From the NCBI GenBank assembly GCA_001931875.2, contig MSJH02000792.1:336734-400733 (forward strand): a stretch of 64,000 nucleotides of DNA, given 5' to 3'. The notes beneath the pieces were generated by a model that searched no databases, was not told the DNA's origin, and worked only from the letters and a program-made list of their open reading frames with translations. The stretch comes from Byssochlamys sp. IMV 00236 (Eukaryota; Ascomycota; Eurotiomycetes; Eurotiales; Thermoascaceae). The translations under genes were made by a program, and so were the position numbers. Within the stretch, counting starts at the first letter, position 1. Each line of letters begins with the position of its first letter. Of the stretch, positions 56,721-64,000 are shown one piece after another.

Positions 56721-58746
56721 TCTCCGGCATTTTCTTCCAATCTTCACACCCGACTGGTCGCCTGATCGGGGAATCGGATGCCTCATATGGATGCCTCAGG
56801 TGTCGTTCCGTGCGTTCCTGGCAGCAATTTTCCTCCCGCAGTCGAAGATGGCCTCTCCGGCCGTGCACAACAACCTCATGGTTCGTCGGGGAATCGTCGA
56901 TGAGCCTCAAGAAATGGACCCCGGAAGCGGCGAGCAAGTGCCAGCGAGCCAATCGGTAGCGTCATGGCCCATCTTGGTCGCTCGATCATTCCTCAACGTG
57001 ATGGCTTGCTTCCAAATATTGGGACGCTGACAAGTGACAGATCATAAATCCAGATCGCGCTGTGTGGAGGGGCAACCAAACCCCATCACCTCCAATGTGC
57101 TCTACCACTGGCTCATCTTCAGAACGCCGGTCGGCCCATTACGACAGCCATTTACCATCTTGGGCCAGATACGTGAACGATGCGAGTCATGGGTAATCTA
57201 GAGTATTCGCCTCATGTTTAACCGTCCTGGCGATGGTCTAGCAACAATCGCGTCCAGAACCAAGGCCAGATTGGATTGGGACGGAAACTAATCTTCAGCA
57301 ACCAGTCCTACTCATACGATGATCGACGTATTGGGAAAGAATGATCGCTTCGTCGATGTACCGGTAGGGCGGAAGACCCGGCGTCTCGAGCGCTAGGTCA
57401 TCATCGAGACATGCTACATTCCCAATCATTCACTGCGATCCGGTTCGCCCGCTTGTTTGGACCCAGGGTTGCGGACGTTCCTGAGCGGAAGCTCTCCAGG
57501 AAGTGGCATCTATGATTTGAAAGAGTTTTGGCTACGGTGATAGGTTGTCTGGATTCCAGGTCGACGGGACCATAATGGACCATCTTTACAAACAGTGGGT
57601 TCTCGAGCAATGACTGGAGAGTCCAGGAGCGCCAAGCAGTGGGTTCATGATGTGCGTCTGATCGCCCGTCGATAAACTCCACCATCGCCACAAATAGCAC
57701 TGCCTGAGGAACGAATGACTGACTATACGAGGCACTGGCGCGGCTGTATGTTATTTACCAACAGTGCAGTGGGTAAATAATGCGTATGGGTTTTACTGTA
57801 CGATGAATCTGGGCCGGTAATACTAGCCCCTGATCGGTAAGATATAGATCTCGACCGCAGCAGATGATCGAACCAATTTCAACTAACAATGGTCTTATTT
57901 TCAGAACCGTTTGATGACGCTTTAGTCTCTTCAACATTGGAACATCCACGGTCTTTCCCGATTCTGCTAGCCAGATTTCTCCAGCTGATACTGGCCCACC
58001 TGGACAGATCGAGATGCTACTAATAGTTCCCGCCAGGAGACCAGGTTTGCACAGACCATCGCTCGCCGTCAGATCGACCTAGCCTACTCGGGATCCACGC
58101 TCCCTAGTGGGATCAATGGACGAGAGAGATCGTATCATATTTGACCTTTTCGGGGAGACTATCTAGTCTGCTGTGCCCAGACACCGGGTTCCTAAGCCGG
58201 AGAATGCAGGCATGTACCGTTTGGGAATCAAGCGTCCTTCCCCTCCATCGTCATCGCAGACATATCTCGTTCCAGCTGCTCGCGAGGGCCCGTGATAATG
58301 ACCATGTCTCGTCCACCATGAGCATACAAATCTCCAAACGTCTGAAGATCACACGGCGTCCGAACCGCAATTTTCCTTAAAGAGGCCCGAATTGTGGCGT
58401 TGATCTGGAGATGATGGCTGTGGCTGTCTGGAGTGGCGCCTGGGTGGTACCTGGATAATACATCACAATGGCATTCAGCGTAACTACCACTGGTCTTCCC
58501 CACAGGTCAATGCACGGTGGCGGCAGATCTTTCAGGGTCTTATGCTGTAATCGCATACGCAGGTCCCAGACGCCGATCCGGATAAAATACAGGGAAGTGG
58601 GTTCATGGCCCGGGCGAGGTGCTCGACGATGAGCAGCAGTTGAACTCTGGAAAGCATCCGAAAGTAAATAAGCAGCGGGAAGCTTAAGGTTTAGCCTCGC
58701 TCACATTTCAAGAAGAGTGTCTTTGTGGGACGAGGACCGTATCAAG

Positions 58747-58765
58747 CATTCCATCGCCCCATTCC
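58747..58765 (+). promoter_or_regulatory. Pair of candidate AbaA response elements
   Basis: CATTCC occurs at 58747-58752 and again at 58760-58765. CATTCY is the known binding site of AbaA, the TEA-domain regulator that feeds back on brlA in Aspergillus nidulans. Such a 6-mer is common by chance; the pairing upstream of brlA is what makes it worth noting. Confidence 0.4.
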
Positions 58766-58769
58766 CCAT

Positions 58770-58871
58770 ATGAGATGCATGATGGACTCTTCGAATCTGC
58801 TTAGTGGGTGCTTATGTCCAGATTGGGTCAGATGCAGAACTGCTATCGAGAGACTACCAGATGAGATATGA
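58770..58871 (+). CDS. Candidate upstream ORF of brlA-beta, 33 aa
   Basis: A 34-codon frame (stop included) opens at 58770 and its TGA overlaps the ATG of a second frame at 58868 by the sequence ATGA. In A. nidulans the brlA-beta leader contains a short ORF of about 41 codons that holds back BrlA translation until development. This frame is near that size and lies about 520 nt before the beta exon. It only matters if beta transcripts start upstream of 58770, which the sequence does not prove. Confidence 0.3.
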   Translation: MRCMMDSSNLLSGCLCPDWVRCRTAIERLPDEI

Positions 58872-59095
58872 TCCGCAGGGCAGTGGTGCCACCAACTGAT
58901 TCTCGATACAGTGAGGGATGGCTGTGGGAGGCTTGTAAACCTACTCCAAGATACTCGACGGGCCACAACTGCAAGGTCGAGCTGTCAGAAGCTAAACGGC
59001 AGGGGAAATCCTATAAACCATTTGAACCCACCCCTCCTTCCCTAGGGAAAGTAAGACAATTCAAACCTTTCAGTCCTGGCAGATATCTCAGTTAA
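58868..59095 (+). CDS. Second candidate upstream ORF of brlA-beta, 75 aa
   Basis: The ATG overlaps the stop of the preceding 33-aa frame. The product is basic and Pro/Ser-rich with no domain. It ends 293 nt before the BrlA-beta ATG. It could be a leader ORF or a chance frame. A TATA-like CTATAAACC at about 59010-59018 lies within it, so if beta transcription starts there, neither upstream ORF would be in the mRNA. Confidence 0.25.
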   Translation: MIRRAVVPPTDSRYSEGWLWEACKPTPRYSTGHNCKVELSEAKRQGKSYKPFEPTPPSLGKVRQFKPFSPGRYLS

Positions 59096-59323
59096 TCACA
59101 TCCCCTTGCTGGGCCTTCCCATTCAACTCTCCATTTGCCTGAAACCCCAATTCGAGAGCGCGTCTAAGGGCAATTCTTCCACGAGGAACCAAAGGTCGCC
59201 GTCCTATCCAACCTCCCCAGATTGACGCGCGACTGTCACGACCCTTATTCGAGCGGATTCGTATTCGATCGTCCACTGCTAGGACGGTAGGATTGAACCT
59301 CGTTCCCGAGGAATCATAACCCA

Positions 59324-59515
59324 CATTCCAGGCCTTGCTTTGGCATCACAGGCACGCGTCGCGTTTGCCGTCAATCTCTAAAATAGCAATGGCGTTTGAG
59401 TGTAAGTCTAATCGTCCCCGCCCTCGAGGCCGGATATATGAGGCGAGGAATTTGTTATTTGACCTCGTTGTCCCCGGTGCCCTGGACCTGCTTCTCCCTC
59501 CACCTGCAACATTCT
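59324..59515 (+). promoter_or_regulatory. brlA-alpha promoter region with candidate AbaA sites
   Basis: CATTCC at 59324-59329 and CATTCT at 59510-59515 fit the AbaA consensus. GGATATATGAGG near 59432-59443, inside the beta intron, is a TATA-like element in the right place for the alpha transcript, which in A. nidulans starts inside the beta intron. Confidence 0.4.
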
Positions 59516-60997
59516 TTCTCCCGCTCATTACCTAAAGTTTTATCACGTTCCTTTCACCAACTTCAGCACGAGTCGAATTCTTTCTTTTCTGTCTCCTGGA
59601 TTCTTCTCTCTTCACACATCGCAGAAGAAGTTCAAGATCACAGGAGCCTAACAATCATTTGAACAGGCGGAGACATCATTGATCCTATCCTTAATCAGAT
59701 CGACCACGAGGACACTGAAGATATGAGATCCGAGTGCAATATGTCTGACAGACTCACCATCAACGTCGACTGTGGTTCATATGGATCGAGCGAGTGTCCT
59801 TCTATGGCCTCGAGTTTCTCGCCTTTGGATTCACCCACCCCGACCCCAACCACTATCTATAGTCAAGGGTCCCTGGCCTCACCCGGCTGGCCCGACGGAC
59901 AGTCATTCTCTGGCCATCACTTCGAAACAACCCATGCAACCACTCCTTTGAGGAGCAGCTTCCGTCTTGCAGAGATGACCTCGGACGGCATGCAGCTGCC
60001 CTATGCTAACATGGATGGAAACTTCGATTACTTGCCCGGCTATGCCGACAGCGGCGAGCAGCTCTGGATCCAGTCGGACATGCCAAAGGGCTATGACAAC
60101 GGCAACCCTTTTCCTTATCAGCCAACCATGCCGCAGTACAATCATATGGCTAGGAACTATTACCATGGCGGCCAGCGTGGTTACCTTCCTGAATCCGTCT
60201 CCAACCCCTGCTTGTCCCGTCCTATCTTTCATCAACCAGAACGGCTTCCGAGCTCTATGTCGATGAACAGCATCCCACAGTGGATGCCATCTGCAGATGC
60301 CATCTCTCCTCAGACTATCACCCCGTCTCAGGCGTTCCCGGAAGCTCCCGTCACGCCGCCTCCTTCCTACTCCGCGTTCCCCGCCTCCATCCACAGTCTC
60401 CGCACTCACACACCGACGACCCCTATTCGATCTAGTCCCATGACGACCTCATCTAGCTCAGGGACGCCAATGACTCGTGTGTCTTGCGGTGGTAATGAGT
60501 ACATGGAAGATGACTTCAACTTGTCTCCTGGTATGCGTGAAAGTCTCAGACAACGGCAGCTCCAGAGGCGCCCTTCCAAGAAGACCGTTAAGAAGCCGGT
60601 CCCCAAGCAGAGCCTCAAGCTTGAGAACTTGCCCTCCATCATCAAGCAGGTTCAGTTCCGATGCAAGGAGCCAGGTTGTAAAGGTCGATTCAAGAGGCAA
60701 GAGCATCTCAAGAGGCACATGAAGAGCCACTCCAAGGAGAAGCCTCATGTATGCTGGGTGCCAGGATGCAACCGGGGTTTCTCCAGAAGCGATAACCTCA
60801 ATGCACACTACACCAAGACTCACAGCAAGAGGGGTGGCCGCAACCGCTATGTTGCTACCCTTGACGAGACAAGCCCTGACTATGACCCAGACTTCCGCGG
60901 TCAATTGACCCCTGATGGTCGTCCCATTTATGGCTCCAAGCTGGATGACCCGATCCCGCAGGCCCAGGAGACCGACATTGACAACTGGGACGACTGA
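59389..60997 (+). CDS. brlA: Conidiation regulator BrlA (C2H2 zinc finger), alpha and beta forms
   Basis: BrlA-alpha (59723-60997, 424 aa, single exon) opens [13 protein letters not shown], as in known BrlA proteins. It ends with two C2H2 fingers: Cys314, Cys319, His332, His336 in [20 protein letters not shown], and Cys344, Cys349, His362, His367 in [20 protein letters not shown], followed by the conserved [15 protein letters not shown]. BrlA-beta is read by splicing 59389-59401 to 59667 (265-bp intron, GTAAGT donor, CCTAAC branch, GAACAG acceptor). That gives 447 aa and adds exactly 23 residues (beginning MAFECG), the number known for A. nidulans BrlA-beta. BrlA is the nuclear master regulator that starts the conidiation cascade with AbaA and WetA. 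The N-terminal part (27-250) is Ser/Thr/Pro-rich and fits an activation region. Confidence 0.96.
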
Positions 60998-61672
60998 AGG
61001 GACCATTATGGTCAGACATCCTCGTTACCGGGAGTTTCTTTTTCCTTCTTTTAGATTGGTACAGACGCAGGGCAAGGCAGGCCCGGGCTGGCGCTTCACG
61101 GCGTACTTGTACAACTCCAAATACCTTTTGTGGCATCTGTTTTTATTTTTTTCTGTCGAATAATTCCCATTTTGTTATTATCTGGCGTCTATGTTGTGTC
61201 TTGTCATCGCTGCATACCTAGTTGGGAACCGTTGATACTCTTATTGGTCTGGATAACGTTTCTATCCTTGTGTTTTTACTTTTTCTACTTTTTCTTTTTT
61301 TTTTGAAGACTCATGTATGATCAAAAGATTCTTGGACGCGTTTGGACATGGAATACGCGATATGGTTTAATATGAATTAGATAGTAGTTAGCTGCTAGCT
61401 AGCGTCAAGCAATGAGGATAGTTGACATGAAGTTGAAGTCGAAGATTCCCGTCTCTTGGTCACGTGGTCAAGTCATCCATCGTATCCAATCGTCGACAAC
61501 CGACATCCTCGCTTCCTGAGACCTCAATTCTCAGCGCTCAGATACCTCCGTCCCGCCTGTTCATGAAGCTATACAACAACTATTCGTAAGTCTTCCTTGT
61601 TTTCCTCTTTGCATGGCGCCGTCTCTATGCTGAACTGTATTTTGACCCGCGTGTTCGTGCGTTTGTCTCGGA
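60998..61672. other. Convergent intergenic region, brlA 3' flank
   Basis: About 675 bp with T-rich runs near 61270-61300, fitting 3' UTRs of both genes. TCACGTG is at 61460-61466. No ORF is supported. Confidence 0.5.
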
Positions 61673-62935
61673 TCACGCAAACGCTTCCCCGATGCCATCC
61701 TCATCTACTCCCAAGCCAATCTTCCCAATAGCCCCACCCTTTTCAATAAGTCTATGTCCTTCTCGCAGTCCGTTAAGTGTCAAACGCAGCCGACGCGTCA
61801 AATGACATTTGATTGTGCCGGACTCGATGAGGCCCGTGAGCTCCTTGAGGATCTTGCCATGCGATTCTACATCCACATGGTAATATGGCTTGGTTCCAAG
61901 CAGACACCAAATGAAAGATAGCGACTTGGCCATGAATTGTGTTCCGTACATTGGTGTATGGCCCTGGACGATCGAGCAGACTTTCCCGAATGGTGCCGCG
62001 ATTCGACCACAGACTTCCATGTATTGGTCGGTCGTGTGGGTGATGAAAATGTACCTGCGCAAGCAAGAAGGTTTGTTACACACGAACGCCGACGGGCCGA
62101 TATCCGGGAATAATGATATGCTCGGATTCTCTTACCTCAGCGGGACATCTAAGCCCAGCGCATTGATCTGCTTTTCGAGATCCTCCCTGTGATTGATTAC
62201 ATGCGTCGCGCCCATTTCCTTCACCCATTCGGTCGTATTCGGCCTCGAAGCTGTCGCGATCACCACAGGCAGATTGAGGACCCGACGTGCTATCTGGATG
62301 GCGACAGAACCTACCCCGCCAGATCCATTGATGATGAGTAGAGCCGCACGCTCCCCTTTCGGGATCTCCAACCTCTCCACCAACGCCTCGTACGCCGTGA
62401 TATACGTCAAAGGCATGACAGCTGCCTGGGTCCAATCAAGGTTCCGGGGCTTATGGCCCACGCTTCGCTCGTCAACGACCTGATACTCCGCATTTGAACC
62501 CTGCCGGATCGGATTCCCGGAGTAGTAGACATCGTCTCCTTTCTTAAACAGTTCACAATCTTGTCCGACTGCTATGACTGTACCCGCCGCATCAAAACCG
62601 CAGATCTGGAATGGCCGCGGAGCGTTCGCGTAATAGTCTGGCCGCAGCGTATGATGAGTCTATTGTTACATTAGGTCCAGCCTACGGTAGTCACATACCT
62701 GGATAGTCATCATACTTTCCCGCACGGACTTTGGTATCGACTGGATTGACTGAACAGGCTTGAATTCTTATTGAGGCTTCGCAGTTAGCACCGATACCAC
62801 CAAGGGGCTCGTAAAGGACGATGAGATCTCTTACCGCACTAATAAGTCTCGGCCGTCAGGACCTCTTGGGTCAGGGAGCAGTTTGGGCACAAGATTCTCC
62901 ACTGGTCCATATTCCTCGACTCCGATCGCCTTCAT
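61673..62935 (-). CDS. Zinc-type alcohol dehydrogenase-like MDR oxidoreductase, 350 aa
   Basis: Four exons keep frame: 62935-62835, 62766-62699, 62637-62136 and 62054-61673. The N-terminal GroES-like part reads MKAIGVEEYGPVENLVPKLL, then CSVNPVDTKVRAGKYDDYPD joined across intron 2, then CGFDAAGTVIAVGQDC. The NAD(P)H-binding fold has NGSGGVGSVAIQIAR (about 173-187). Length and order match the zinc-type ADH-like/quinone reductase branch of medium-chain dehydrogenases; the catalytic-zinc cysteines of classical ADHs are not apparent, so a quinone or enone reductase role is more likely. The acceptor of intron 2 was placed at GGCCAG (62638) because the nearer AG breaks the frame. It converges on brlA, with no evident functional link. 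Confidence 0.85.
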
Positions 62936-64000
62936 TGCGGTTTAACAGATGCAGTCCCAGGAAAGGAATGAAATACCTGCGTACAAGATCCCAATAAACT
63001 AATATTACAGCTGTCTGCAGCAATGCTCTATCAATGAACGTTCCACGGGATGGAGTTCAATCTTCTCAGCTATCAACACCTGAAGCATACAGATATGTCG
63101 TCATTATGAAAGGACGTGCGCGTAACTGTCAAGCAGCACCGTTGCACGTCAGCTCTGCAACTCTAATTGACCAGCGGATAAATCAACCGATATCTATAAT
63201 CTGGTGCTGCGCGGCTAATTCTTCAGCATGGCTGTACAGCCTGACGATCGTCTTTTGGCCTCAATAATGCCCAATGTGAGCAACGAATCTCAGGGATGTT
63301 GATAAGTCATAAAACGATCGGCCCCGGTACATTCGGAAGAGGTCACTGGGCTAGATATCCATGCGACAATAATTGGTCCTGCGCTAGCTAACAGATCCTA
63401 GTCCTCGATAGGGCGCGCCGATGCAGGACCGGTGTTAACCTTTCGGCATTCTTTTCCTTCACGAACCACGCGCGCCAACGGCCATAAAAGCCATCCGCGA
63501 ACTATTTAACTTAGCTAATCTTCAATGAGAGTAAGGCAACAACGCCTCACTTTAACTAGCGAATACGGCGGCCAGAAAAACTGGAATAAAATCATAAAAA
63601 CTTGGATAAACTACATAAAGAGTTCAATACTTTTATGGTGATCTTTGGGATCGGCGCTCGTATTCATGTCTACTGGTATGGTTGCCATTGATTGGTGTCT
63701 TTTTAGGCACGCTATTTCCTTTCCGCCCCCCGAGTTTGTGGCTCTGTTCGGGCCCCCCATCGATCATCGACACGATGTGCCTGATAGCATGGATCAAGAT
63801 CTGGCTGACTAGTTAAGCTCAATGAAAATGATGAGTCTCATCAATCACAATGAGTGCCTATCTTCAAGACCATTGGATAAAACCGTCATGGTCGGCACCA
63901 GCGTTAGTGTTATATAGTAGTCAACTTTAACAGTGATCTCTAGTTGAAAGGTTCACTTATCATTTCGCCGAAATGGAGTTCGCTCGGCGGTTCGGATATA
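62936..64000. promoter_or_regulatory. Right edge, promoter of the ADH-like gene
   Basis: About 1.06 kb with no supported gene. A plus-strand frame at 63034-63267 has no recognisable features. A GC-rich patch (GGGCGCGCCG) is at about 63411-63420 in otherwise AT-rich DNA. Confidence 0.4.

Larger units (their letters stand above)
50748..59388. promoter_or_regulatory. 8.6-kb gene-free region upstream of brlA
   Basis: No gene is supported. The left 500 bp is the spt20 3' flank. Open frames such as the one at 51808-52392 have low-complexity composition and no domain. The region holds small tandem repeats (GGCA, 52251-52270; GAGATGA, 56691-56720). Its right end (58.7-59.4 kb) carries candidate AbaA sites and upstream ORFs of brlA. 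Developmental regulators of this kind often have very long upstream regions, and most of this stretch is plausibly brlA control DNA and its long leader, but I see no proof for the far part. Confidence 0.5.

Noticed and set aside
59265..59330. Minus-strand GGTTCAATCC resembling a tRNA B box
   Set aside because: The flanking bases do not form a T-arm or acceptor stem and no A box or anticodon arm fits upstream.
1..64000. CRISPR arrays, operons or bacterial promoters
   Set aside because: The window is eukaryotic (spliced fungal genes). No spaced direct-repeat array was seen.

Overview
This window comes from the genome of a filamentous ascomycete of the Aspergillus/Eurotiales type. Genes carry short spliceosomal introns (about 44-75 bp, GT...AG with CTAAC-like branch sites), proteins are of fungal families (Zn2Cys6 regulators, DAL5-type MFS permeases, Spt20, Bni4, Pex22), and the right end carries a clear orthologue of brlA, the conidiation regulator of Aspergillus and its relatives. 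A 67-base run of N shows a draft assembly.

Left third (1-18 kb), mostly accessory: a small hypothetical gene; pus7; a secreted AA11-like copper monooxygenase; a same-strand pair made of a protein-kinase-like gene and a PD-(D/E)XK nuclease-like gene; then a compact block of Zn2Cys6 regulator, DAL5-type permease, arylsulfotransferase-like gene and a second Zn2Cys6 regulator of Upc2 type. The permease and arylsulfotransferase-like gene share a divergent promoter rich in CCG/CGG triplets, so the block looks like a small regulated catabolic or uptake cluster. A diverged inverted repeat (1361-1521 and 9517-9666) flanks the segment from pus7 to the kinase gene.

Middle (18-50.7 kb), mostly core: a single-pass membrane protein, an Aim3-like proline-rich actin-patch protein, an ELO-family elongase with a long tail, a second DAL5-type permease (6 exons), a Bni4-like scaffold (4 exons), a gene-poor 8.3 kb stretch, a hypothetical gene with a Cys/His N-terminus, eIF2B gamma, Pex22 and Spt20.

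Right end (50.7-64 kb): an 8.6 kb gene-free region leads into brlA. The sequence supports both known brlA products. BrlA-alpha starts at 59723. BrlA-beta is made by splicing a 13-nt coding exon (59389-59401) to 59667, which adds exactly 23 residues. Candidate AbaA sites (CATTCY) and two overlapping upstream ORFs lie ahead of it. A zinc-type alcohol dehydrogenase-like gene converges on brlA. Gene models were built by reading splice sites and checking frame by hand; no alignment or database search was run.
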